Shown piece by piece: positions 44,873 through 56,592 of a stretch of 64,000 bases of DNA. How positions within the stretch are numbered: the stretch's first letter is position 1; the number at the start of each line of letters is the position of its first letter. Source of the stretch: CADEER01 sp965216585. Its GTDB lineage: Bacteria > Desulfobacterota > Binatia > HRBIN30 > CADEER01. The position numbers and the translations under genes were made by a program. The notes under the pieces were generated by a model. The model was not told the DNA's origin, searched no databases, and saw only the letters and a program-made list of their open reading frames with translations. Location of the stretch: the NCBI GenBank assembly GCA_965216585.1, contig CBDCGC010000003.1, positions 2,604,001 through 2,668,000 of the forward strand, written 5' to 3'.

Positions 44873-45114
44873 CCGCCAGTCGGTCCCTTCTCGGCCCGAC
44901 GGCGCTCGCCGCGGCGCTCGACCATCCACAACAGACGCCGGGTGAAGCCGTACAAGCCGGCGAAGAGGAAGGCGAGGAGGAAGAGCGGCGACGTGCCGAG
45001 GTAGCGGTCGACCCAATCGCCGAGCCAGATCGTCGCAATGACGGTGGCACCGAGGCTGAAGCCCATACCGACGAAACGGGCGCCCGAGGCAACGGACTTT
45101 GCATTCAGCGCCAC
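44869..45114 (-). CDS. AtpZ/AtpI-type small membrane protein
   Basis: 81 residues, two membrane helices (GFSLGATVIATIWLGDWVD and FLLAFLFAGLYGFTRRLLWM), with the GDWVDRYLGTSPLF signature of the AtpZ family that precedes F0 genes in many bacteria. The stop overlaps the next gene by 4 bases. The hemL stop codon is 3 bases upstream of the start, so transcription may run through from hemL. Confidence 0.8.
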   Translation of the reverse strand: MALNAKSVASGARFVGMGFSLGATVIATIWLGDWVDRYLGTSPLFLLAFLFAGLYGFTRRLLWMVERRGERRRAEKGPTGG

Positions 45115-45117
45115 CGT

Positions 45118-46413
45118 TCAGTCCGCCAACCCGGCCAGACTATCGTTTGCCGCGGCGATCGTTCGCTCGATATCGCCGTCGTCGTGCGCCAGCGAGACGA
45201 AGCACGCCTCGTAGGCCGATGGCGGCAGGTACACGCCGCGCTCGAGCATGGCGTGAAAAAAGCGCGCATAACGCTCGGTGTCGATTGCCGAGGCGGTGTC
45301 GAAGTCGACCACCTCGCCGCGGCTGAAGAAGAGGGTCCACATCGAGCCGACGCGATTGATCGTCGCGCTCACGCCGGCGGATGAAACCGCCTGTCGCAAA
45401 CCCGCCTCGAGTCGCGCCGCGCTTTGCTCCAGCCGTTCGTAGACTCCAGCCGCTCTCATCTGCTCGAGCGTCGCCAGACCGGCGGCTACCGCCAGCGGAT
45501 TTCCCGACAAGGTGCCCGCTTGGTAGACCGGACCGAGAGGCGCCAACACGTCCATGACCTCCGCCCGGCCGCCGACGGCGGCCAGCGGCATGCCACCACC
45601 GACGATCTTGCCGAGGCAGGTGAGATCCGGCGACGCGTCGTACAAGCTCTGCGCGCCGCCGTAGGCGACGCGAAATCCGGTCATCACCTCGTCGAAGATG
45701 AGCAGCGCTCCATGCCGCTCGGTGAGCTCGCGTACACCCGCCAAAAAGCCGGGCCGCGGCGGCACCACTCCCATGTTGCCGGCGACCGGCTCGAGGATGA
45801 TGGCGGCAATTTCCCCCGCGTGCTCTCGAAAACAGCGGTTCACGTCGTCGAGATCGTTGAACCGCGCCAGCACCGTCTGCTGCGACGTCGCCGCACTGAC
45901 GCCGGCGCTGTCGGGCACGCCCAGGGTCATCGCACCCGACCCAGCGCGTACCAGCAGCGAGTCGACGTGTCCGTGATAGCAACCGGCCAGCTTGACGACT
46001 TTCTCGCGCCCGGTGAAACCGCGAGCGATGCGCAGCGCCGTCATCGTCGCTTCGGTTCCCGAGCTCACCAGTCTCACCTTGTCGAGCGAATCGAGCGCAT
46101 TACAAAGACTCCGGGCCATCTCGATCTCGCGCGCCGTCGGTGCGCCGAAGCTCGTACCCGAGCGCATCGCTTCGTGGATCGCCTGCAGCACCGCGCGGTG
46201 CGCGTGGCCGAGAATCATCGGGCCCCACGAGCCGACGTAGTCGACGTAGGTCTTGCCATCGGCGTCGGTGACGGTCGATCCCGCCGCCCGCTGAATGAAG
46301 CGCGGTGTGCCCTCGACGGCGCGCCAGGCGCGCACTGGACTGTTGACGCCGCCGGGAATGACCTGGCACGCCTCGGCAAACAATTTCTCTGAGGTACTCA
46401 TCGGCGCCGTCAT
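45118..46413 (-). CDS. hemL: glutamate-1-semialdehyde 2,1-aminomutase
   Basis: 431 residues, PLP-dependent class III aminotransferase fold. RFIQRAAGSTVTDADGKTYV, SSGTEATMTALRIARGFTGR, LIFDEVMTGFRVAYGGAQSL and the PLP-lysine region CLGKIVGGGMPLAAVGGR are all present. It converts glutamate-1-semialdehyde to 5-aminolevulinate (C5 heme route). Start ATG 46413 or 46401 (MSTSEKLFAEA). It is divergent from dnaA and next to the atp genes. Confidence 0.95.
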   Translation of the reverse strand: MTAPMSTSEKLFAEACQVIPGGVNSPVRAWRAVEGTPRFIQRAAGSTVTDADGKTYVDYVGSWGPMILGHAHRAVLQAIHEAMRSGTSFGAPTAREIEMARSLCNALDSLDKVRLVSSGTEATMTALRIARGFTGREKVVKLAGCYHGHVDSLLVRAGSGAMTLGVPDSAGVSAATSQQTVLARFNDLDDVNRCFREHAGEIAAIILEPVAGNMGVVPPRPGFLAGVRELTERHGALLIFDEVMTGFRVAYGGAQSLYDASPDLTCLGKIVGGGMPLAAVGGRAEVMDVLAPLGPVYQAGTLSGNPLAVAAGLATLEQMRAAGVYERLEQSAARLEAGLRQAVSSAGVSATINRVGSMWTLFFSRGEVVDFDTASAIDTERYARFFHAMLERGVYLPPSAYEACFVSLAHDDGDIERTIAAANDSLAGLAD

Positions 46414-46565
46414 CGCGGCCAGACCATCGCCAAAAACTTCGCTTTGCGCAAATTTTTCTTCACTCGCTCTTGCCCCTCAACAGCGGACGAGATAAACCAT
46501 CGAACCCCGCGCCACGGCGCGCCAACGAAAATTTGGAAGAGTACCCTCAAACCGCTGGAGGTGCC

Positions 46566-46653
46566 TGTGGATTCCGTTGTGGAATTACCGGCGCTAGATC
46601 CTCTAACTGCCTGTTATCCAAGGGCTTTCCTTTCGGGCGCGCCCTGTGGATAA
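46566..46653. promoter_or_regulatory. DnaA-box cluster upstream of dnaA
   Basis: TGTGGATTC (46566-46574), TGTGGAATT (46578-46586), TTATCCAAG (46614-46622) and the perfect box TGTGGATAA (46645-46653) resemble the TTATCCACA consensus. The last contains the GTG start codon of dnaA. Autoregulation and/or part of a bipartite origin are likely. Confidence 0.75.
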
Positions 46654-48001
46654 GTTGTTGCAGGGCGGTGCTTGGAAACGCGCTCTCCAATCCGTTCAGG
46701 CGGTGCTGGAAGATGACGATTCGCGCCATCTGTTGGACGCCCTGAGGCCGCTCGGTCGCGACGGCGACGTCTTCGTCGCCGAGGCGCCGGATCGCGCCGT
46801 CGCCCACCTCGCGGAAAAGCGCTGCGCCCGACTTCTCGACCAGGCGCTGGCCAAGCACACCAAGGGAACGGTGCGGCGCGTTTCCATCACCGTCGCCCGC
46901 AACGGGCAGCAAGAGCTCTTTCCGGCGCCGCAGCCGATCGGGCGGCCGAATCAGAAATCACGAGATCGCGCCGCTCTGCAGGACCGCTACACCTTCGACA
47001 ACTTCATCGTCGGCGCCAGCAATCAATTCGCGCACGCGGCCTCGCTCGCCGTGTCTCAGCAACCGGGCGACACCTACAATCCTCTCTTCATCTACGGCGG
47101 TGTCGGTCTCGGCAAGACTCATCTGGTGTGTGCGATCGGCAATCGCGTGCTCGACGAGAATCCCAAAAAGCGCGTCGTCTATCTGTCGGCCGACTCTTTC
47201 ATGAACGAGCTGATCACCTCCCTGCGCCGCCATCAGATGGAAGATCTCAAGCGGAAGTTTCGCCGCGTCGATTATCTCATCCTCGACGACGTGCAGTTTC
47301 TCGCCGGTCGCGAACGCACGCAGGAAGAGTTCTTCCACACCTTCAATTCTCTCTATGAATCCCGCAAGCAAATCATCCTGACCTCGGACAAGTTCCCCAA
47401 GGAAATCCAGGGGCTCGAGGAGCGACTGCGCAACCGCTTCGAAAGTGGCCTGATCGCCGACATCCAGCCGCCCGACATCGAAACACGCATCGCCATTCTG
47501 GAAAAACGGGTTGAAGGTATGGGGTTGCAACTCGAACCCGATGTGGCGGTGTTCATCGCCGAGACCTTCGATTCAAACGTGCGCGAGCTCGAGGGTAGCC
47601 TGACTCGCCTTGCCGCTCACGCTTCCCTCCACGGTGACGGTTCGCTCATTCGCTTGGATCTCGCCCGCGAAGCTCTGCACTCGTTCGTCGCCAATCGACC
47701 CAAGCGCGAGATCAGCATCGAATCGATTCAGAATGCGGTCAGCGACTACTTTCACTTGCACCGCGACGATCTCCTTTCGAAGAGCCGGACCAGGCACATC
47801 ACCCATCCGCGCCAGATTGCGATGTACCTGTGTCGCCGTCACACGGATGCTTCGTTTCCCGTCATTGGTGATCGCTTTGGCGGGCGCGATCACTCGACCG
47901 TCATCCACGCGACACAGGTGATCGAGCGCCGCATGCAACACGAGCCGAAGTTGCGCGAAACGATCGAGCGACTGGCCGAACGCCTGCGGGTCAGCGAGTG
48001 A
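46646..48001 (+). CDS. dnaA: chromosomal replication initiator protein DnaA
   Basis: 451 residues. Domain I is short (AWKRALQSVQAVLEDDDSRH). Domain III has RYTFDNFIVGASNQFAHAAS, Walker A GGVGLGKTHLVCAIGN, Walker B LILDDVQFLAGRERTQEEFF, sensor ILTSDKFPKEIQGL. The domain IV DNA-binding helix set is RQIAMYLCRRHTDASFPVIG and GGRDHSTVIHATQVIERRM. The start is GTG 46646 because it gives a normal domain I; it lies inside a DnaA box. No better ATG is seen. Confidence 0.95.
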   Translation: MDKLLQGGAWKRALQSVQAVLEDDDSRHLLDALRPLGRDGDVFVAEAPDRAVAHLAEKRCARLLDQALAKHTKGTVRRVSITVARNGQQELFPAPQPIGRPNQKSRDRAALQDRYTFDNFIVGASNQFAHAASLAVSQQPGDTYNPLFIYGGVGLGKTHLVCAIGNRVLDENPKKRVVYLSADSFMNELITSLRRHQMEDLKRKFRRVDYLILDDVQFLAGRERTQEEFFHTFNSLYESRKQIILTSDKFPKEIQGLEERLRNRFESGLIADIQPPDIETRIAILEKRVEGMGLQLEPDVAVFIAETFDSNVRELEGSLTRLAAHASLHGDGSLIRLDLAREALHSFVANRPKREISIESIQNAVSDYFHLHRDDLLSKSRTRHITHPRQIAMYLCRRHTDASFPVIGDRFGGRDHSTVIHATQVIERRMQHEPKLRETIERLAERLRVSE

Positions 48002-48235
48002 TCGATCGCGCTGTGGAAAACAGGTGAAAGTTCTGGGGAAAGTGATGAAGAACGTTCCGGCGATCACACTTCGGTCGATCGAATCTTTGATCAGCGCACC
48101 AGAGTTCCACCCCGTACGACATGGGATCGCCTACTCCTGCAAAGCTTTCCCTGTTTCCACATACCCTACTACTACTAGTTATTGACCTGAAAAATGGAGT
48201 AGTAGTAAGGGCGAGGCGGGAGAGGTCACGACGAT
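48002..48235. other. probable oriC between dnaA and dnaN
   Basis: 234 bases with no gene. TGTGGAAAA at 48012-48020 and TTTCCACA at 48154-48161 are DnaA-box-like. The second is followed after a short spacer by CTACTACTACTA (48166-48177), the layout of a DnaA-box plus DnaA-trio unwinding unit. An inverted AGTAGTAGTA copy stands at 48198-48207 with AT-rich sequence between (ttattgacctgaaaaatgg). Gene orientation on both sides supports an origin here. Confidence 0.7.
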
Positions 48236-49351
48236 ATGAAATTTTCGATTACGAGAAGCGAGCTGTTGAGCGGTTTGAACCTGTCACAGGGAATCGTCGA
48301 ACGTCGAACGACGATCCCTATTCTCAGCAACGTTCTCCTCGAGGCGGCGGGTGACACTCTGACGGTATCGGCGACCGATCAGGAGATTGGTGTGCGGCGA
48401 GCGTGCCGGGCCAAGGTCGACGCGCCCGGCAGCGTCACCGCCTCGGCGAGGAAGCTCTTCGAGATGGTGCGCGAGCTTCCCGACGGTGAGATCGCGATCA
48501 GCGGCAAGGAAAATTCTTGGATCGAGGTAAAGGCCGGCAAGGGGCGTTTCAAGTTGGTCGGTATCGATCCGCGCGAGTTTCCGGCGATGCAGCGCCCGAC
48601 CAGCGAGGGCTCGCGCTTTACCGTCAAGGTATCGTCGGAAACGCTGTCGGAGATGCTGGATTACACGTCGTTCGCGATTTCTTCGGACGAAACACGAGCC
48701 AGCCTCAATGGCGTTCTCATCGAGGGGGACGGCGACGGCAAACTGCGCATGGTCGCCACCGATGGTCACAGGCTGGCAATGATGAGCCGAGCCATCGACG
48801 GTGTGTCCGAAGGACCGAGTGTGATCTTGCCGCGCAAGGCGGTGGCCGAGATTCGCAAGATTCTCGAGGCGGACGATGGCGGTGACCTGGAGCTCATCGT
48901 CGGTGACGGTATCGCCTATTTGACGCGCGGGCCGGTCGAGATGTCGATGCGTCTCATCAGTGGTGAGTTTCCGGATTATCGGCAGGTGATTCCGAGTACG
49001 CCCGGCAAGGTGTCGAAGATCGAGGTAGCACCTCTCCTCGCAGCATTGCGCCGCGTGTCGATCGTTTCGAGCGATCGAACGAGGGGAATCAAGCTCGAAG
49101 TGGAACGCGGCAAGGCGGATCTCTCGACGATCAATCCCGATGTTGGTGAAGGTAGCGAGGAGATCCCGGCCGAATACGACGGAGACCCGGTCAACATCGG
49201 TTTCAACGCTCGCTATTTGATCGAGCTGCTATCCGTGATGCCGAGCGATTCGACGATCGAAGTAGGTCTGAGTGACGACGTCAGTCCGGGTGTCTTCCGC
49301 CTGCCGGACGATGCCGACTACTGCTACATCGTGATGCCGATGAGACTCTGA
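48236..49351 (+). CDS. dnaN: DNA polymerase III beta sliding clamp
   Basis: 371 residues, three-fold clamp fold with normal length. Landmarks: LNLSQGIVERRTTIPILSNV, LTVSATDQEIGVRRACRAKV, FAISSDETRASLNGVLIEGD, LRMVATDGHRLAMM, and the C-terminal FNARYLIELLSVM and YCYIVMPMRL. The start ATG 48236 follows oriC. Confidence 0.97.
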   Translation: MKFSITRSELLSGLNLSQGIVERRTTIPILSNVLLEAAGDTLTVSATDQEIGVRRACRAKVDAPGSVTASARKLFEMVRELPDGEIAISGKENSWIEVKAGKGRFKLVGIDPREFPAMQRPTSEGSRFTVKVSSETLSEMLDYTSFAISSDETRASLNGVLIEGDGDGKLRMVATDGHRLAMMSRAIDGVSEGPSVILPRKAVAEIRKILEADDGGDLELIVGDGIAYLTRGPVEMSMRLISGEFPDYRQVIPSTPGKVSKIEVAPLLAALRRVSIVSSDRTRGIKLEVERGKADLSTINPDVGEGSEEIPAEYDGDPVNIGFNARYLIELLSVMPSDSTIEVGLSDDVSPGVFRLPDDADYCYIVMPMRL

Positions 49352-49539
49352 AAAAGGCCGTCTGATCGACCCTGGAGAGCGCGATTCGCGAACCCCCGGG
49401 GCGACCCCTGGAGCTGTTGATAATTACAATAAAATCAATAGCTTGTGATGTATCCATCGGCTTTACCGCCACCCCGCCTCGTGGTACTCTCGGGGACTGT
49501 TGGGACGGCTGAGTCGAAGCTCGTCGGAGTAGGGGTTTT

Positions 49540-51963
<2,424 letters not shown>

Positions 51964-52086
51964 GGATCGCTGCGGCCGCCCTTGGCGATGAGCCGATCTT
52001 TGAAGACTCGAGGGGCAATCGTATCCATGTTGAGACGTGGGATCTGGACGGAATCGGCACGAAATTCACAAAGTGAGGCGGGCTAG

Positions 52087-54564
52087 GTGAGCGAAGAGAG
52101 CAGCTCGGGAAATCGCATTCCCGTTTCCATCGAAGACGAGATGCGTCAGTCCTACATGGACTACGCGATGTCGGTCATCATCGGCCGCGCCTTGCCCGAT
52201 GCGCGCGACGGACTCAAGCCCGTGCACCGCCGTGCGTTGTTCGCGATGCACGATCTCAACAACGACTGGAATCGACCCTACAAAAAGTCGGCGCGCATCG
52301 TCGGCGACGTCATCGGAAAGTACCACCCACACGGTGACACGGCCGTCTACGACACCATCGTGCGCATGGCGCAGGACTTTTCGCTGCGCTACCCGCTGGT
52401 CGACGGGCAGGGCAATTTCGGTTCGGTCGACGGCGACTCGCCTGCGGCGATGCGTTATACGGAAGTGCGCATGGCGCGCATCGCCAGCGAGTTGCTGGCC
52501 GACATCGATCGCGAGACCGTCGATTTCGTACCCAACTACGACGACACGATCGAGGAGCCGGTGGTGTTGCCGGCGCGCATACCCAATCTGTTGGTCAACG
52601 GCTCGTCGGGAATCGCCGTCGGCATGGCGACCAATATTCCGCCGCACAATCTCAACGAGGTCGTCGGCGGGCTGGTGGCGTTGATCGAAAATCCGGAGCT
52701 GTCGGTGGAAGAGCTGATGGCCTACATTCCGGGCCCCGACTTTCCGACGGCGGGGTACATCCACGGCACCGCCGCGATCCGCGAGGCCTACGAAACCGGT
52801 CGTGGCGTTCTGCAGATGCGGGCGCGCACCGACATCGAGGAGGACGAGAAGAGCGGCAAGAGCCGAATCGTCGTCAGCGAGCTGCCGTATCAGGTGAACA
52901 AGGCCAAGTTGGTAGAGAGAATCGCCGAGTTGGTCAACGACAAGAAGATCGAGGGGATCTCCGACCTGCGCGACGAGTCCGATCGGCACGGCATGCGCAT
53001 GGTCGTCGAGTTGCGCCGCGATGCGGTGCCCGAGGTGGTGCTCAATCGGCTGTACAAGCTGACGGCGTTGCAGGAATCCTTCGGTGTCAACTTGTTGGCC
53101 ATCGTCGATGGCCGGCCGCGGCTGCTCAATCTCAAGGAGGCCCTGGGCGTCTTCCTCGAGCACCGCAAAGAAGTCGTGACGCGGCGCACCCGCTACGATC
53201 TGCGCAAGGCCGAGGAAAGGCTGCACATCCTCGAGGGGTTGAAGATCGCGCTCGACCACCTCGACGAGGTCATCGCCCTGATCCGAGCCGCATCGGATCC
53301 GGCGACCGCAAAGCAGGGTCTGGTGTCGCGCTTTTCGCTGTCCGAGCGACAGGCCCAGGCGATTCTCGACATGCGTCTGCAGCGCTTGACCAACCTCGAG
53401 CGCGACAAGATCATCGCCGAGCACGAAGAGGTGACGATGCTCATTGCGCGCTACCAACAGATTCTCAAAGATCCGCGCGAAGTCGAAAAGATCATCGTCG
53501 AGGAGCTCGGCGAGATCAAGAAGCTCTACGGTGACGAACGGCGTACGGAGATCATCGAGCGGGAGAACGAAATCCTCGCCGAAGATCTCATCGTCGAGGA
53601 AGACATGGTCGTCACCGTCTCGCACGAGGGTTACATCAAGCGCAATCCGGTCAGTGAATACAGGGCGCAGAAGCGCGGCGGTCGCGGCAAGATCGGTGCG
53701 ACGACCAAGGACTCCGATTTCATCGAACACGTCTTCGTCGCATCGACGCACGCCTACCTGCTCTTCTTTACGACCAATGGCAAGCTCTTCTGGAGAAAGG
53801 TGCACGAGCTGCCCAAGGTTGGACGGGCGGCGCGCGGCAAGGCGATCGTCAACCTGCTCGCCTTGGGGGCCGACGAGAAGGTCTCGGCGTATCTGGCGGT
53901 GCGCGAGTTCGACGACGACAAGAACGTCGTCTTTGCGACTCGGTTGGGAACCGTGAAGAAGACCGCGCTCAAGGAATACTCGAATCCCCGGGCCTCGGGA
54001 ATCATCGCCATCAAGATCAAAGACAGCGATTCGGTGATCGGCGTTCGCCTCACCGATGGCCATCAGGAGATCATTCTGTCGACGCGCAACGGCAAGGCGA
54101 TTCGTTTTCGCGAGGGAGAAGCGCGGTTGATGGGCCGGGCGGCGGCTGGCGTGCGCGGCATACAGCTCGAGAGCGACGACGAGGTCGTCGCCGTGAGCGT
54201 CGTCGACCCCGAGTCGACGCTGCTCACGGTTGCCGAGAAGGGATACGGCAAGCGAACCGAGATGGAGGAGTACCGCATCACCAGTCGCGGCGGAAAGGGG
54301 ATTCTCACCCTACGCGTCACCGATCGGGTCGGCCGGGTGGCCGGTGTTCGCATGGTCTCCGAGGACGATCACATCATGCTCATCACCGATGCTGGCAAGG
54401 TGATCCGCACCCCCGTCAAGGACATTTCGGTGATAGGCCGCAACACCCAGGGCGTGCGCCTGATCGATTTGGTCGAGGGCGAAAAGGTGGTGGGCGTGGC
54501 TCGCCTGGCCGACGAAGACGAAGATGAGGACGATGACGCGACGGATGCGGTTGACGGCGAGTAG
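52087..54564 (+). CDS. gyrA: DNA gyrase subunit A
   Basis: 825 residues from GTG 52087. YMDYAMSVIIGRALPDARDG, KYHPHGDTAVYDTIVRMAQD, and the catalytic Tyr in AAMRYTEVRMARIA are present. The GyrA box is QKRGGRGKIG, which marks gyrase rather than topoisomerase IV. The C-terminal pinwheel is complete and the last residues are acidic (ADEDEDEDDDATDAVDG), as in many gyrases. It follows gyrB by 123 bases. Confidence 0.97.
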   Translation: MSEESSSGNRIPVSIEDEMRQSYMDYAMSVIIGRALPDARDGLKPVHRRALFAMHDLNNDWNRPYKKSARIVGDVIGKYHPHGDTAVYDTIVRMAQDFSLRYPLVDGQGNFGSVDGDSPAAMRYTEVRMARIASELLADIDRETVDFVPNYDDTIEEPVVLPARIPNLLVNGSSGIAVGMATNIPPHNLNEVVGGLVALIENPELSVEELMAYIPGPDFPTAGYIHGTAAIREAYETGRGVLQMRARTDIEEDEKSGKSRIVVSELPYQVNKAKLVERIAELVNDKKIEGISDLRDESDRHGMRMVVELRRDAVPEVVLNRLYKLTALQESFGVNLLAIVDGRPRLLNLKEALGVFLEHRKEVVTRRTRYDLRKAEERLHILEGLKIALDHLDEVIALIRAASDPATAKQGLVSRFSLSERQAQAILDMRLQRLTNLERDKIIAEHEEVTMLIARYQQILKDPREVEKIIVEELGEIKKLYGDERRTEIIERENEILAEDLIVEEDMVVTVSHEGYIKRNPVSEYRAQKRGGRGKIGATTKDSDFIEHVFVASTHAYLLFFTTNGKLFWRKVHELPKVGRAARGKAIVNLLALGADEKVSAYLAVREFDDDKNVVFATRLGTVKKTALKEYSNPRASGIIAIKIKDSDSVIGVRLTDGHQEIILSTRNGKAIRFREGEARLMGRAAAGVRGIQLESDDEVVAVSVVDPESTLLTVAEKGYGKRTEMEEYRITSRGGKGILTLRVTDRVGRVAGVRMVSEDDHIMLITDAGKVIRTPVKDISVIGRNTQGVRLIDLVEGEKVVGVARLADEDEDEDDDATDAVDGE

Positions 54565-54674
54565 TTTCTCCAGCAGCCGGCTGCCGGAAGCGGCGGCGAT
54601 CGGCGTGTTCCATCCTGGACAGTAACGGTCCAGGCACTGTAGGCTGGCGCCTGCTTCGAGGGGGAGGTCGGCCT

Positions 54675-56231
54675 ATGCAGTGTCCCGGTTGCGGGCAAGA
54701 AAAACGCGAACGAACGATCGGGTTGCAGTATTTCATCCCGGCAGTGTTGTTCGCGCTCGGTCTCTACCTGGCGTTTACGCTGGGTGGTCACTTCTTTCAC
54801 GACCTGGCAGAAGGGATGCGCCGCGCCGCCTTGCCGCTGTGGAAGGTGATCGTTCCTGCCCTGGTCTTGATTGCCTCGGCCCTGTCGCTCTTCTGGACGC
54901 AGCGGCGAACCATTTGCGACGGTTGTTGGGCCGACGTACCGGTCTGGATGCGCACGGTCGGCAAGGGGTCGGAGCCGGGTGAACGCCGCCAGGCGCTGCG
55001 CGTTCTCGGCGCCGGCGCGACGACGGTGGCGGCACTCGGTGGCGGAGTGGGCGCCATGGTGGCGCGCAACCGCGGCTGGCTCAGCACGGTCGAGCACATC
55101 GTCAACACCGAGGTGGAGGCGACGGCGCCGAAAAAGCTGGCGCAGTGGGAAGGCTCTCGCGTTCGCGCCAAACGCCGACTGGGGCGCACCGGCGCCATGG
55201 TCTCCGACATTGCGGTTGGCACCGGCCAATTCCAGGGAACCGAGGTGGCGCGACTGGCCATCGAGCGCGGTGTCAACTACTTCGATACGGCGCCGGACTA
55301 CTCCGAGCACGGCTCGGAGATCGCGCTCGGCGAGGCGCTCAAGGACGCCAAGCGCGAAGACCTGTTCATCGCTACCAAGTTCTGCGTCGCCCACGGCCAT
55401 CTGCCCAACGAAACCCCGGTGCCGGAGATCATCCGCGCCGTTGAAGGAAGTCTGCAACGGCTCAACACCGACTACGTCGACCTCTGTCACATCCACTCCT
55501 GTGACCGCCTCGACCGATTGATGGCGCCCAACATGCACGAGGCCTTCGATCGCCTGAAGGAGCAGGGCAAGGTTCGCTTTCTCGGCGTCAGCACCCACAC
55601 GCCGAATCTCGAGGAAGTCGCCAACGCCGCCATCGATTCCGGGCGTTTCGACGTGATGATGCTCGCCTATCACTTCAAGATGTATCCCAACTTTGCTCAT
55701 ATCCTGGAAAAGGCGAGGAAGGCGGACGTCGGTATCGTCGCGATGAAAACGCTCAAGGGGGCCAAGCACGCCAACCTGGCGGACTTCCGCCAGGAATCCG
55801 GCGCCTACTCGCAAGCCGCGTTTCGCTGGGTGCTGTCCAACCCCGCGGTGTCGTGCCTCGTCGTCTCGTTCTCGAAACTGCAGCACGTCGACGAGTATCT
55901 ATACGCCTCCGGACAAGAGGTCAGCGACAGCGACGTCGCGCTACTCGATCGCTACGACGAGCTGACCCAAGGCGACTACTGCCAACCGCACTGCGGACTG
56001 TGTCTCGATTCCTGCGATCGCGACCTCGCGATCAACGACATCCTGCGCTATCGGATGTACTTCAAAGACTACGGCCGGGAAAAAGAGGGGATGCGCCTGT
56101 ACGCAAAGTTGGACAACAACGCCAGCCAGTGCGTGACCTGTACGGCACCGTGCACGAATCAGTGTCCGATCGGTGTCCCGATCCGCGAAAAGATGCTCGA
56201 TGCGCACCAGAATCTTTCTCTGCGTGCTTAG
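54675..56231 (+). CDS. membrane-anchored aldo/keto reductase with N-terminal zinc-finger-like and C-terminal Cys motifs
   Basis: 518 residues. The N-terminus has CPGC and two membrane helices (YFIPAVLFALGLYLAFTLGG and VIVPALVLIASALSLFW), a CDGC pair, then a Tat-like or third hydrophobic region (ALRVLGAGATTVAALGGGVG). The AKR barrel (about residue 170-430) keeps Asp/Tyr in YFDTAPDYSEHG, Lys in FIATKFC and His in VDLCHIHSC. The C-terminus has CQPHCGLCLDSC and CVTCTAPCTNQCPIGV, ferredoxin-like clusters seen in AKRs of anaerobes. Role: NADPH-type oxidoreductase at the membrane, substrate unknown. Confidence 0.8.
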   Translation: MQCPGCGQEKRERTIGLQYFIPAVLFALGLYLAFTLGGHFFHDLAEGMRRAALPLWKVIVPALVLIASALSLFWTQRRTICDGCWADVPVWMRTVGKGSEPGERRQALRVLGAGATTVAALGGGVGAMVARNRGWLSTVEHIVNTEVEATAPKKLAQWEGSRVRAKRRLGRTGAMVSDIAVGTGQFQGTEVARLAIERGVNYFDTAPDYSEHGSEIALGEALKDAKREDLFIATKFCVAHGHLPNETPVPEIIRAVEGSLQRLNTDYVDLCHIHSCDRLDRLMAPNMHEAFDRLKEQGKVRFLGVSTHTPNLEEVANAAIDSGRFDVMMLAYHFKMYPNFAHILEKARKADVGIVAMKTLKGAKHANLADFRQESGAYSQAAFRWVLSNPAVSCLVVSFSKLQHVDEYLYASGQEVSDSDVALLDRYDELTQGDYCQPHCGLCLDSCDRDLAINDILRYRMYFKDYGREKEGMRLYAKLDNNASQCVTCTAPCTNQCPIGVPIREKMLDAHQNLSLRA

Positions 56232-56499
56232 TCTGACAGCGCTGCTCGGCTGCGCCTGTAGATCCGGATCGCAGGCGACCGGGGAGACGGCGCGCCCTGC
56301 CGCGAGCGAGACGGCTTGCCCCGACCAGCGACCCGAGGTTTGCACGCAGGAGGTGGAACCGGTTTGCGCCAAACGCGACAACGGCGTGCGCTGTGTGACC
56401 GAGCCATGTCCGTCGTTCGAATGGGCCACCTATTCGAACGCCTGCACGGCCTGCGCCGACGAGCGCGTGTTCGCCCATGTGCCGGGCTCCTGTGAATAG
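56200..56499 (+). CDS. small Kazal-like lipoprotein
   Basis: 99 residues from ATG 56200, overlapping the aldo/keto reductase 3' end by 32 bases. Signal and lipobox LSLTALLGC. The mature part (CTQEVEPVCAKRDNGVRC, CPSFEWATYSNACTACADER) has the cysteine order and 'TYSNACTAC' of Kazal-type inhibitor domains. Protease inhibition is inferred; many bacterial Kazal-like lipoproteins are untested. Confidence 0.6.
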   Translation: MRTRIFLCVLSLTALLGCACRSGSQATGETARPAASETACPDQRPEVCTQEVEPVCAKRDNGVRCVTEPCPSFEWATYSNACTACADERVFAHVPGSCE

Positions 56500-56592
56500 G
56501 GCTCGGCGCGCGGCGCGCCGGTGAGGAAGTGCTTGACCCGGCTTGGCTAGCAGGTGTAGGTTTCGTTTCAAAACCCACCTATGGAGGCTTTC

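Noticed and set aside
52066..54063. 665-codon minus-strand ORF over gyrA
   Set aside because: Same reason: antisense to gyrA, composition typical of mirrored GC-rich codons.
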